NCBI GenBank assembly: GCA_009912235.1
Contig: WNDS01000001.1
Coordinates: forward strand, 310,001-374,000
From: Stenotrophomonas maltophilia
GTDB lineage: Bacteria > Pseudomonadota > Gammaproteobacteria > Xanthomonadales > Xanthomonadaceae
DNA: 64,000 nucleotides
Direction of reading: 5' to 3'
Shown: positions 16,599 through 25,450 of the stretch, piece after piece
Layout of the letters: the number at the start of each line of letters is the position of its first letter
How positions within the stretch are numbered: position 1 is the stretch's first letter
The notes under the pieces: model-generated
The model's database searches: none
What the model was told of the DNA's origin: nothing
What the model saw: only the letters and a program-made list of their open reading frames with translations
Position numbers and translations under genes: made by a program

Positions 16599-17773
16599 TC
16601 AGCGCCCGCTGAACCGCGCCACCACGTCATTCAACGGCAGCTGTGCCTGCCGCGGCTGCGCCGGTGCCGGCACCCAGGCCGGCCCGGCCGGGAACAGCTG
16701 CGCCTCGCTTTCCGCGCCCAGCAGGTCGAAGCGGTCGAACACATACGGCAGGCCTTCGGCACCTTCGAACGTGGCCCGGTTCGACAGCTGGAAGTGCAGG
16801 TGGGGGCCGCCGAATTCCCGGACTGGCCCAGCCGCGCCAGGCGCTGCCCGCGCGTGACGTGGTTACCGGGCTTGACCTGCACGCTGCCCGGCTGCAGGTG
16901 CGCATAGCTGGCAAACACCCCCGGCGCGATCTCCAGCACCACGTGGTTGCCGAACAGCACATCGGCAGTCAGTGCCGACGGTTCGGGCTGCGCCACCAGC
17001 GGCGCATGTTCGGGGTCGCCATCGCGGGTGGCCTGCACGATGCCATCGGCCACCGCGATCACCTCCCAGCCATGGCCGATCCAGTCGGCGTGGCGCGTGT
17101 GCTGCAGATCGGTGACGCCACGGCGCAGCGCACGGCCGTGCGCATCCACGCCCGCCAGGTCCAGTGCGTAGCGCTGCGGAATGGTCAGCTCGCCATTGAC
17201 TGCCACCAGGCTGCCCCAGTGGTGCGACTGCACGTTGCCGGGCCCTTCGTGCGCCAGCCAGATGCCACCGCGCAGCGGCGCGCCGATCACCGGCACCGGC
17301 CGCGCATCCACCGCCACCGTGGCGCCATCCAGCTGCAGTGGTGCGCCGTGTTCATCGGTGAAGGCCAGCTGCTGGCGCAGCGTGTGCGGCAACGGCGCTG
17401 CGGCGGGCAGGGTCAGCCAGACGAACACGATGCCGCGTTTGCCGGCGGCGATCGGCGGCGGATGCCCTTCGGCGGGGCTGGGCCGGAACGCGGCGGCCAG
17501 TGCCGTGCCATCCAGGCGCAGCAGCGGGGTGCCGGCGTTGTCCGGCCAGACCTGCAGCTGGGCGGCGGCCAGCGGGCCGGTGTCACCGTAGAAATTGCTG
17601 ACGTGCAGTTCGTAGGCCAGGTGGCGCAGGCCATCGCTGCCCAGGAACACCGCCGGTGCAAACGGCGCCCGCGCCTCCACCGGTGCCGGCGCGGGCGCCG
17701 CAGCGGGCGTGCTGGCGCCTGCCGGGGCACAGCAGAACGAAGCCATCAAGATGGCGGCGGCATGGCGGTTCAT
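16599..17773 (-). pseudogene. Exported M23 family metallopeptidase, frameshifted
   Basis: Reconstructed ~390-residue exported protein. MNRHAAAILMASFC opens a signal peptide; GGGGAG lies 6 bases before this ATG. The C-terminal third is an M23 (LytM-type) domain: HTRHADWIGHGWEVIAVADG, VLEIAPGVFASYAHLQPGS and GDHVTRGQ-like NHVTRGQRLARLGQSGNS. The expected GGPHLHFQ motif with the catalytic His pair is out of frame: one base is missing in + strand 16808-16818. Restoring it yields a frame running to VARFSGR and the stop at 16599. M23 enzymes cut peptidoglycan cross-bridges; this one has a long Pro-rich N-terminal region. Confidence 0.8.
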
Positions 17774-17895
17774 CGGCATCTCCCCTTCAATGCGCCAGCA
17801 TGCGCCTGCGCCATCGCATTGGGAATGGGCCGCACCGCTGCCCATGCGCCGCCGGGAGCATCACCCCCTGGCGGAAGGAAACCGCCGCGCGCCGC

Positions 17896-18570
17896 TCAGT
17901 GCTGCCAGGACACCGCCGCCAGTGCCTTCTGCAGCTGCGCCTTGGCATCGTCCTGCGGGAACGGCGCGACGCGCGGCGGATCGTAGACCTCCGGCCGGAT
18001 GCCATTGACCACCAGATCGATCGCATAGCAGGCGCCACCCTGTACGGCGCGGTAGCTCTCGGCCGACAGGTAATGGCTCATCGCCGCATCACCACTGCTG
18101 AAATGGGTGAACGGCACGCCGCCCACCGCCACGCTGTCGGCCGCGCTGGTGGCTTCGGCCGGCAACGCCAGGCACGCCTTCACTGCCGCCGCATCGGTGC
18201 TGCGGCCGATGCGCAGCTCTGCGGCGGTGATCTCGTTGGAGCCATCGCGCACCAGCGCTACCAGTGGCGTGCCTTGGCTGCCCGGTTCGGCGAACAGTTT
18301 CCAGCTGTCCAGCGCCAGATAGCTGCGCTTGAAATCAGGCGCGGCATGCATGCCCGGCACTGCCGCTACGCGGAGGCCGCCGGGCGCGTCTTCGCTGAAG
18401 GCCGCCGTGGCGTCCTGCGCGGGCGCCGCCGCCGCGCGGCTGGCTTCCGGTGGCGCCGTCTCGCTGACGTCCGGCGCCTGCGCTGCGTCGGCCGCCGGTT
18501 GCGGACTGCAGCCCACCGCCAGCAAGGCAAGGGTGGCGGCCAAGGTGCAGCGGGTCAGGGCAGGGCGCAT
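17896..18570 (-). CDS. Lipoprotein, unknown
   Basis: A 224-residue protein. The ATG at 18570 gives MRPALTRCTLAATLALLAVG followed by Cys21, a lipobox, so the mature protein is a lipid-anchored periplasmic protein. A low-complexity Ala/Pro/Asp linker (residues 22-55) leads to a folded domain with LRIGRSTDAAAVKACLALP and the paired cysteines KACLALP...GGACYAIDL. I recognise no enzyme motif. It is transcribed away from the glycosylase gene at 18691. Confidence 0.72.
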   Translation of the reverse strand: MRPALTRCTLAATLALLAVGCSPQPAADAAQAPDVSETAPPEASRAAAAPAQDATAAFSEDAPGGLRVAAVPGMHAAPDFKRSYLALDSWKLFAEPGSQGTPLVALVRDGSNEITAAELRIGRSTDAAAVKACLALPAEATSAADSVAVGGVPFTHFSSGDAAMSHYLSAESYRAVQGGACYAIDLVVNGIRPEVYDPPRVAPFPQDDAKAQLQKALAAVSWQH

Positions 18571-18690
18571 GGGCTGGGCTTCCGTCAGAGGCAGGCCTGC
18601 AGTGTGCGGCCGCACGGGTCAACGCAGTGCAATGGCGGTTGAACGCATGCCGCGCCCGCGGCAGCCCGGCGGCCATGCTCTAATCTGCGC

Positions 18691-19797
18691 ATGCCGCACC
18701 CGATCACCCTCGACGATCTGCGCCGTTATGCCATTGCGCGCACGCTGTTCACACCTACGACGCTGCCGGCGGCGATCCGTTGCCTCGGCTTCGTGCAGGC
18801 CGATCCCATCCGCGCACCGGCGCGCGCGCAGGACCTGACCCTGCGGCACCGGGTGAAGGACTACCGCGCCGGCGATCTGGAACGGCGCTACAGCCGCCTG
18901 CAGGTGGACGAGGACTACCTGGTCAACTACGGCTTCCTGCCACGTGAGCACCTGGCGCTGATGCACCCCCGTGTGGCCAAGCAGCGCTGGGATGCCGCCA
19001 CCCGGCGTCGTGCGGCCGAGGTGCTGGCCTTCGTGCAGGCGCGCGGCAGCGTGCACCCGCGCGAGGTGGACCAGGCCTTCGCGCACGGGCGGGTGACCAA
19101 CTACTGGGGCGGCGCCAGCAACGCCAGCACCCACCTGCTGGAGGCCATGCACTACCGCGGGCTGCTGCCCGTGCAGCGCCGCGACAACGGCACGCGCATC
19201 TACGCGCCGGCGCTGCATGCCGCAGTGGAGGGCACGGCAGCGGCACGCGCGCAGCGGGCGGCGGCGCTGATCGAACTGGTGGTGGCCAAATATGCGCCAC
19301 TGCCGTCGGCCAGCCTGACCTATCTGGTGCGCCTGCTCGGTTACGGTGCGCCGCATCTGGCGGCGCAGGCACAGGCGGCATTGAAACTGGCACACCAGCA
19401 CCTGGCCAGCTGCACGCTTGGCGGCACCACCTGGTACTGTCCCGCCGGCGAAGATCCCCGTTCGCGCCGGCATGCGCTGGATGGGCAGGTGCGGTTGCTG
19501 GCGCCGTTCGACCCGGTGGTGTGGGACCGCCGCCGCTTCCAGCTGCTGTGGGACTGGGAATACAAGTTCGAGGCCTACACCCCCGCAGCCAAGCGGCGCT
19601 ACGGCTATTACGCACTGCCGCTGCTGTGGCGTGGGCAGGTGCTCGGCTGGGGCAACGTCAGCGTGCGCGAGGGCCGCATGGAACCGGTGCTGGGCTATAT
19701 CGAAGGCCGTGCGCCGGCGGACCTTGCGTTTGCCGATGCGCTGGAGGCCGAGCTGGAGCGCATGCGCGTTTTCCTCGGCACCGAACCGCACGATTGA
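18691..19797 (+). CDS. ycaQ: YcaQ/AlkX-type DNA glycosylase (winged-helix HTH_42 family)
   Basis: A 368-residue protein of the AlkZ/AlkX superfamily. The N-terminal segment contains FVQADPIRAPARAQDLTL: the QxD active-site motif (Gln-Ala-Asp, about residues 36-38) marks the YcaQ/AlkX branch, which unhooks interstrand crosslinks and removes bulky N7-alkyl purines, rather than the QxQ AlkZ branch. HPREVDQAFAHGRVTNYWGG and LLAPFDPVVWDRRRFQLLWDWEYKFE are other conserved blocks, and the length is normal. It is a stand-alone gene closed by a hairpin at 19812-19842. Confidence 0.85.
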   Translation: MPHPITLDDLRRYAIARTLFTPTTLPAAIRCLGFVQADPIRAPARAQDLTLRHRVKDYRAGDLERRYSRLQVDEDYLVNYGFLPREHLALMHPRVAKQRWDAATRRRAAEVLAFVQARGSVHPREVDQAFAHGRVTNYWGGASNASTHLLEAMHYRGLLPVQRRDNGTRIYAPALHAAVEGTAAARAQRAAALIELVVAKYAPLPSASLTYLVRLLGYGAPHLAAQAQAALKLAHQHLASCTLGGTTWYCPAGEDPRSRRHALDGQVRLLAPFDPVVWDRRRFQLLWDWEYKFEAYTPAAKRRYGYYALPLLWRGQVLGWGNVSVREGRMEPVLGYIEGRAPADLAFADALEAELERMRVFLGTEPHD

Positions 19798-19811
19798 AGC
19801 CTGCGCCTGAA

Positions 19812-19842
19812 GCCTGCGCCGGCACGTCAGACGTGCGCAGGC
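19812..19842 (+). terminator. Hairpin after the glycosylase gene
   Basis: GCCTGC ... GCACGT-CAG-ACGTGC-GCAGGC forms a near-continuous 12-bp stem 15 bases after the glycosylase stop, inside a repeated TGAAGCCTGCGCC stretch. There is no strong T-tract. The rest of the 200-bp gap to rsbR (19843-19999) shows no feature I can name. Confidence 0.5.
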
Positions 19843-19999
19843 GCGTGGCAGAACACGTGCGAGTACCGCATGAAGAAACCTTGCACATCTCTTCACGCGC
19901 AGGCGACGACGCACTGCGCTTAATACGCGTCCTGACGAGAAGGGGACTCGTTCGCGAAACCGGTTCCCTGCGTTCTTCTTCCAACGGGATCCGAATTCA

Positions 20000-20859
20000 A
20001 TGGCGGCCTTGCAGCAGCGCAGCATCGAGCTTATCCGCGAACACCAGTCCACCCTCATCGCCCAGTGGCGCGCCAACCTCAGCGCCAACGGGCAGAACGA
20101 TGACAGCCGCATTGCGGCACGTGACCTGGATACGCAGGTCAGCGAATTCTGGCAGCTGCTGCTGCCGGCCCTGTCCACCAGCCAGGCGCTGAACCTGCAC
20201 GGCAGCGAATGGCAGGGCGTGCGCCATTTCCTCGAAGACCTCTCGCGCGACCGCGCGATCAAGGGCTTCAGTTCCTCGGAAACGGCCGCCTTCATCTTCT
20301 CGCTGAAGCGCCCGCTGTTCGAGCTGCTGCAGACCCGGCACGAAGGCTCCAGCCAGGCGCTGGGCGAACAGCTGTGGGCGATCACCGAACTGCTGGACCA
20401 GCTGGGCCTGCAGACGGTCAAGGCGTTCCAGAAGACGCGCGAAGACGTGATCCAGCGCCAGCAGGAAGAAATGCTGGAGCTGTCCACCCCGGTGTGAAGC
20501 TGTGGGATGGCGTGCTGGCGCTGCCGATGATCGGCACGCTGGATTCGCAGCGCACCCAGGTGGTGATGGAATCGCTGCTGCAGCGCATCGTCGATACCGG
20601 TTCGGAAATCGCCATCATCGACATCACCAGCGTGCCCACCGTGGACACGCTGGTGGCCCAGCACCTGCTGAAGACCGTCACCGCCATCCGCCTGATGGGC
20701 GCCGATGCCATCATCAGCGGCGTGCGCCCGCAGATCGCGCAGACCATCGTGCACCTGGGCCTGGATCTGCAGGGCATCGTCACCAAGGCCAACCTGGCCG
20801 ATGCACTGGGGTTGGCGCTCAAGCGCACCGGCCTGACCGTCACCCAGGCCATGCGTTGA
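20000..20859 (+). pseudogene. rsbR: RsbR-type stressosome protein, frameshifted
   Basis: Reconstructed ~286-residue stressosome scaffold. The N-terminal ~150 residues are a helical sensor domain (RSIELIREHQSTLIAQWRAN ... TREDVIQRQQEEMLELSTPV). The STAS domain follows in another frame (VKLWDGVLALPMIGTLDSQR) with both phosphorylatable threonines of RsbR visible (SVPTVDTLVAQH and VRPQIAQTIVHLG). One missing G near 20494-20497 turns the junction into GTG TGA. Without that base the STAS domain is not fused. RsbR with RsbS forms the core that sequesters RsbT. First gene of the operon; the next start overlaps its TGA. Confidence 0.85.
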
Positions 20860-21221
20860 TGGACCGTATTCCGATTCTGCAGATGGGTGACCTGCTGCTG
20901 GTCACCATCCAGGTGGACATGCACGACCAGCTGGCGCTGAACCTGCAGGACGACCTGAGCGAGCGCATCCGCCGCACCTCGGCGCGTGGCGTGCTGATCG
21001 ACATCTCCTCGCTGGACATCGTCGATTCGTTCATCGGCCGCATGATCGCCACCATCTCCGCGCTGTCACGGGTGATGGATGCCACCACCGTGGTGGTGGG
21101 CATGCAGCCGGCGGTGGCGATCACCCTGGTGGAGCTGGGCCTGGACCTGAGCGGTGTGCGCACCGCCCTGAACGTCGAGCGTGGCATGCGCCTGCTGCGG
21201 CGTGCCGACGAGGTGCCATGA
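20859..21221 (+). CDS. rsbS: RsbS-type STAS antagonist
   Basis: A 120-residue single STAS domain, core partner of RsbR in the stressosome. ISSLDIVDSFIGRMIA carries the Ser equivalent to RsbS Ser59 that RsbT phosphorylates. MDRIPILQMGDLLLVTIQVD is the typical first strand pair. The start codon overlaps the rsbR stop (TGATG) and the end overlaps rsbT by 4 bases, so translation is coupled. Confidence 0.92.
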   Translation: MDRIPILQMGDLLLVTIQVDMHDQLALNLQDDLSERIRRTSARGVLIDISSLDIVDSFIGRMIATISALSRVMDATTVVVGMQPAVAITLVELGLDLSGVRTALNVERGMRLLRRADEVP

Positions 21222-21619
21222 GCGCGACCCAAGGCGTGCCGCAGGTACGCACCGAGCAGGATGTGGTTCTGGCCCGGCAGGCCGTGCGCCAGGCAGCGGT
21301 CGGCTGCGGCCTGCACCTGGTCGACCAGACCAAGCTGGTCACCGCAGCCAGTGAACTGGCGCGCAACACCGTCATCTACGGCGGTGGTGGGCAGATGCAC
21401 TGGGAAGTGGTGGAACGCGGCGTGCGCCGTGGCGTGCGGCTGCAGTTTTCCGACGAAGGCCCGGGCGTCGCCAACATCGAACAGGACCTCACCGATGGCT
21501 GGTCGTCCGGCAAGGGCATGGGCCTGGGGCTGTCCGGCTCGCGCCGGCTGGTGGACGACTTCGAACTGGACAGCGCGCCAGGCAAGGGAACGCGGATCAG
21601 CATCACCAAATGGACATGA
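21218..21619 (+). CDS. rsbT: RsbT-type switch serine/threonine kinase
   Basis: A 133-residue GHKL ATPase. N-box ASELARNTVIYGGGG (about 47-61), G1 DEGPGV and G2 KGMGLGLSGSRRLVDDF are complete. In the known system RsbT phosphorylates RsbR and RsbS, leaves the stressosome and activates a downstream partner; in Bacillus this is RsbU, absent here. Overlaps of 4 bases on both sides place it inside the operon. Confidence 0.93.
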   Translation: MSATQGVPQVRTEQDVVLARQAVRQAAVGCGLHLVDQTKLVTAASELARNTVIYGGGGQMHWEVVERGVRRGVRLQFSDEGPGVANIEQDLTDGWSSGKGMGLGLSGSRRLVDDFELDSAPGKGTRISITKWT

Positions 21620-22623
21620 ATTTCTCCGGCCACGTCACCCGCGTCGTGGTCGTGGAGGAATCGACCCAGGTCGGCCAGGCACGGCGTGAAGCGCTGGCAC
21701 TGGCCGAACAGATCGGTTTCGACGAGACGGACGCCGGCCGCGTGGCGCTGGCCGCCAGCGAACTGGCCAGCAACCTGCTGCGCCACGGCGGTGGCGGGCG
21801 CATGTACCTGTCGGTGGTGGCCGGCCGCGGCGACCGTGGCGTCGAGCTGTACACCATCGATGCCGGGCCGGGCTTCGTGCTGTCGCAGTGCCTGGCCGAA
21901 GGCTATTCCACCGCCGGCAGCCAGGGCCTGGGGCTGGGTACGGTGCGGCGCCAGGCGGCGCTGCTGGACAGCTGGTCCGATGCCCACGGCAGCATCGTGG
22001 TGGCGCGCATCTACCCCGAGCGCGCCGTGCACACCGTGGATCTGGCCTATGGCGCACTGCGGCTGGCCATGCGCGGCGAAAGTGTCTGCGGCGATGGCTG
22101 GCACCTGGCGGTGCAGGGCAGCCAGGCCACGCTGAGCGTGATCGACGGGCTGGGCCACGGCCTGCCGGCCAGTGACGCGGCGCAGGCCGGCATGCAGGCG
22201 GCGGCGCGCAGCGGCGTGGTGGAGCCTTCGGCCGGCATCGCGCAGCTGCATGCCGACATGGCCGGCACCCGTGGCGGCGCAGCGGCCGTGGCCAGCCTGG
22301 CGATGGATGAGCCGGGCCTGGCGTTCTGTGGCATCGGCAACATCAACGCCGGCATTGCCGACCATGAAGGTTTCCGCGGCCTGGCGTCGCTGCCGGGCAT
22401 CGTCGGCGTGCAGTACCGCAAGGCACAACCATTCAACGTTCACGCCGCCTCCGGCACGCTGCTACTCATGCACAGCGATGGCCTGCAGGCGCGCTGGCGG
22501 CTGCAGGACTACCCCGGGCTGGCGCACCGCCATCCCGCGCTGGTGGTGGCGGTGCTGCAGCGTGATTTCGACCGCGGCCGCGATGATGCCTGCATCGTTG
22601 CGCTGCGCATGGGAGCTTTGTAA
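21616..22623 (+). CDS. RsbT-like ATPase fused to RsbX/PP2C-type phosphatase
   Basis: A 335-residue fusion. Residues ~1-135 are a second GHKL anti-sigma/switch-kinase domain (ALAASELASNLLRHGGGG, IDAGPGFV, GSQGLGLGTVRRQAALLDSW). Residues ~140-335 are a PP2C domain of the RsbX/SpoIIE type (LSVIDGLGHGLPASDAA, FCGIGNINAGI, LLLMHSDGL). RsbX-like phosphatases reset the stressosome by dephosphorylating RsbS/RsbR. The start overlaps the rsbT stop (ATGA); an ATG six bases earlier is also in frame. Known from non-Firmicute stressosome operons. Confidence 0.87.
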   Translation: MNFSGHVTRVVVVEESTQVGQARREALALAEQIGFDETDAGRVALAASELASNLLRHGGGGRMYLSVVAGRGDRGVELYTIDAGPGFVLSQCLAEGYSTAGSQGLGLGTVRRQAALLDSWSDAHGSIVVARIYPERAVHTVDLAYGALRLAMRGESVCGDGWHLAVQGSQATLSVIDGLGHGLPASDAAQAGMQAAARSGVVEPSAGIAQLHADMAGTRGGAAAVASLAMDEPGLAFCGIGNINAGIADHEGFRGLASLPGIVGVQYRKAQPFNVHAASGTLLLMHSDGLQARWRLQDYPGLAHRHPALVVAVLQRDFDRGRDDACIVALRMGAL

Positions 22624-23489
22624 TGCACACGCACGACCCCGCCGAGCCGGACCCCGCACGCCTTGCCGCGGAAAACGCCGCCCTGCGTGCCGAGCTGGAT
22701 GAAACCAACCAGGGCGTGCTGGCGCTGTATGCCGAGCTGGACGAGCAGGCCGGGCAGCTGCGCCAGGTGTCCGAACTGAAGAGCCGGTTCCTGTCCTACA
22801 TGAGCCATGAGTTCCGCACGCCACTGGGCTCGATCCTGAGCATGACCCGGCTGCTGGAAGACGGCATGGACGGGCCGCTGAACGAGGAACAGCTGCGCCA
22901 GGTGCGTTTCGTGACCGCCTCGGCCACCGAGCTGCGGGAAATGGTCGACGACCTGCTCGACCTGGCCAAGATCGAGGCCGGGCGCATCACCATTTCGCCG
23001 GGCTGGTTCGACCTGATGGACCTGTTCGCCGCACTGCGCGGCATGTTCCGCCCGCTGGTGGAAAGCTGCCAGCGCGTGGACCTGGTGTTCGAAGACCCGC
23101 CGCCATCATTGCCGTTGCTTTACACCGATGACAAGAAGCTGGCGCAGATCCTGCGCAACTACATCTCCAACGCCCTGAAGTTCACCCCGGAAGGGCGCGT
23201 GGTGGTCTCGGCGCAACCGGAAGGCAACGGTGAGATCCGCTTCACCGTGCGCGATACCGGTATAGGCATCGCGCCGGACCTGCTGCCCACGCTGTTCGAG
23301 GATTTCGTACAGGTGGATTCGCCGCTGCAGAAACGCCTGCACGGCACCGGCCTGGGCCTGTCGCTGTGCAGGCGCTTTACCGCCCTGCTGGGCGGGCGCG
23401 TGGACGCGGAAAGCCGTCCCGGCCACGGCTCCTCTTTCCACGTGGTACTGCCGCTGCAGTTGCAGGAGACTGCCGATGCCCCAGTCTGA
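22623..23489 (+). CDS. Soluble sensor histidine kinase of the stressosome operon
   Basis: A 288-residue kinase without membrane segments. An N-terminal coiled coil (residues 10-55, heptads of Leu/Ala) leads to the H-box FLSYMSHEFRTPLGSILSM, N-box QILRNYISNALKFTPEG, G1 DTGIGIAPDL and G2 HGTGLGLSLCRRF. It lacks a recognisable sensor domain, so input probably comes through the upstream stressosome. Overlaps rsbX-like by 1 base and the next gene by 14. Confidence 0.9.
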   Translation: MHTHDPAEPDPARLAAENAALRAELDETNQGVLALYAELDEQAGQLRQVSELKSRFLSYMSHEFRTPLGSILSMTRLLEDGMDGPLNEEQLRQVRFVTASATELREMVDDLLDLAKIEAGRITISPGWFDLMDLFAALRGMFRPLVESCQRVDLVFEDPPPSLPLLYTDDKKLAQILRNYISNALKFTPEGRVVVSAQPEGNGEIRFTVRDTGIGIAPDLLPTLFEDFVQVDSPLQKRLHGTGLGLSLCRRFTALLGGRVDAESRPGHGSSFHVVLPLQLQETADAPV

Positions 23490-25168
23490 CCGCATCCTGA
23501 TCGTCGATGACAACGCCGCCACGCGGTATTCGGCGCGGCGGGTGCTGGAACGCCACGGCTATACGGTGACCGAAGCGGCCGCCGGCGGCGAGGGCCTGCA
23601 GCGGCTGGCCGACAGCGAATTCGGTGCGGCGCTGCTGGATGTGAACCTGCCGGACATGAGCGGCTTCGATGTGGTGCGCCAGCTGCGCGAGGTGCCGCGC
23701 ACGCAGCTGCTGCCAGTCATCCACGTCTCGGCGGCCTCGATCGCTACCGGCGACATGATCACCGGCCTGGACAACGGCGCCGATGCCTACCTGATCCACC
23801 CGGTCGACCCGGACGTGCTGCTGGCCACGCTGCGCAGCCTGCTGCGCGCGCCGCGCCGAAGAGGCGCTGCGTGAGGCCGACGCCCGCTTCCGCGAGATCT
23901 TCAGCCAGGTCAACGTGCCGCTGGCGATGCTGGACGAGCAGCTGCGGGTGCATGAATGCAATGCCGCGTTCCTGCGCCTGTTCGGTGAACTGTCCCCGGG
24001 CGCGTCGCTGCAGGCGGCGTTGCCGGGCAACCCCGAATTCGTACTGGACCTGCGCCATGCGCTGTCGCGCCAGGAGCGCTGGCAGGGCCAGTACGCCATT
24101 GCCGGCGCGCACGGCGCGCGGATGACCCAGTGGCGCCTGACCCCCGACCGGCGCAGCGGCAACGGCCTGCTGGTGGTGGAGGACGTGACCGAGGACCACA
24201 ACCGGGCCCGCGAACAGCGCGCCGAACTGGAAACGGCTACCACCGAGCTGGCCCACCAGATTGCCGAGCGCGAGCGCACCGAAGGTGAGCTGCTGCAGGC
24301 GCAGAAGATGGATTCGCTGGGGCAGCTGACCGGCGGCATCGCCCATGATTTCAACAACCTGCTGACCACCATCATTTCCGGGCTGGACATGATCGAGCTG
24401 GCGGTCGGGGCCTCGCGGCTGGAGAAGGTGCCGCAATACGTATCCATCGCCGCCGCCTCCGCGCTGGGCGGGCAGGGGCTGATCCGCCTGCGCGCCGAAG
24501 CGGTGGAGGTGGTGCAGGACCACGGACTGGACCCGGGCCCGTACATCAGCCTGAAAGTGATCGACACCGGCCCGGGCATTCCGCCTGAACTGGTCCGCAA
24601 GGTGTTCGAGCCATTCTTCACCACCAAGCCGCAGGGCGAGGGCACCGGGCTGGGCCTGTCGATGACCTACGGGTTCGCGCGCCAGAGCGGTGGCAGTGCA
24701 CGCATCGCCAGCGAAATGGGCGAGGGCACCGAGGTGGAGCTGCTGCTGCCGGCCGGCGCACCGCTGGATGCCGAACTGCCTGCGCGCCTGCTGGAATCGC
24801 CGCGCGGCCAAGCCGAGCACATCCTGCTGGTGGACGACACCGATTCGGTGCGGTTGATGGTGGGTGAGATGCTCAGCGAGGCCGGCTATGACGTGGCCGT
24901 GGCCAGCGATGCGCGGCAGGCGCTGCGCACGCTGCGCCAGGCGCCCAGCTTCGACCTGCTGCTGTCCGATGTCGGCCTGCCCGGCATGGACGGGCGGCAG
25001 CTGGCCGACGCCGCCCGCGAGATCCATCCGCAGCTGCCGGTGCTGTTCATCACCGGCTACACCGAGCGCGCCGCGGTGCGCGAAGCCTTCCTGGGGCAGG
25101 GCATGCACCTGCTGCCCAAGCCGTTCAGCCTGCGGGAACTGCTGGGCGCGGTGCGCGGCGCCTTGTAA
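23476..25168 (+). pseudogene. Hybrid REC-PAS-histidine kinase-REC, frameshifted, with deleted catalytic segment
   Basis: Begins with a receiver domain (ILIVDDNAATRYSARR, LLDVNLPDMSGFD, HPVDPD in place of the usual Lys-Pro). At ~23852 a CG dinucleotide appears lost from a GC repeat, so the frame stops at 23874 while PAS-like sequence (FREIFSQVNVPLAMLDEQ) and the kinase continue in another frame. The kinase has H-box GGIAHDFNNLL and G-boxes DTGPGIPPEL and GEGTGLGLSMTYGFA, but the ~50-70 residues that should hold the end of the dimerisation helix and the N-box are absent near 24460-24480 (ASALGGQGLIRL). A terminal receiver is complete (LLVDDTDSVRL, SDVGLPGMDG, LLPKPFS). It probably was the output partner of the stressosome. 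Confidence 0.8.
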
Positions 25169-25195
25169 ACCAGCGCCGCGCCATCGCCAGCGGGG

Positions 25196-25450
25196 CTATT
25201 CCTGCCGGATGCGCGCGACCCGTCGCCGGTACTCGCGCACGTTGTCACCGCGGATGCGCGGCTCGCGCGTGCCGCTGATCGAATCGACACGGCGGTCCGA
25301 GCCGGTTACCGGCTTGGCATTGATCGCCGTTTCGCGCTCGAACCCGTGCGATTTGTCGGTGTTGCGGTAGTAGCGGTACAACGCCCAGTACAGGGCGGCA
25401 CCGGCGGCGGGGCCTGCGGCAAGCAGGGCAAAGGCACTGTCATCACTCAT
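25196..25450 (-). CDS. Small membrane-anchored protein of the ydjGHI-like operon
   Basis: An 84-residue protein, MSDDSAFALLAAGPAAGAAL, with one N-terminal membrane segment followed by a charged Arg-rich cytosolic tail (RVDSISGTREPRIRG). Its ATG overlaps the stop of the zinc-ribbon gene by 4 bases. By position and topology it could correspond to YdjH of Bacillus subtilis, the membrane partner of YdjG. That is an inference from context; the sequence itself is too short to assign. Confidence 0.7.
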   Translation of the reverse strand: MSDDSAFALLAAGPAAGAALYWALYRYYRNTDKSHGFERETAINAKPVTGSDRRVDSISGTREPRIRGDNVREYRRRVARIRQE

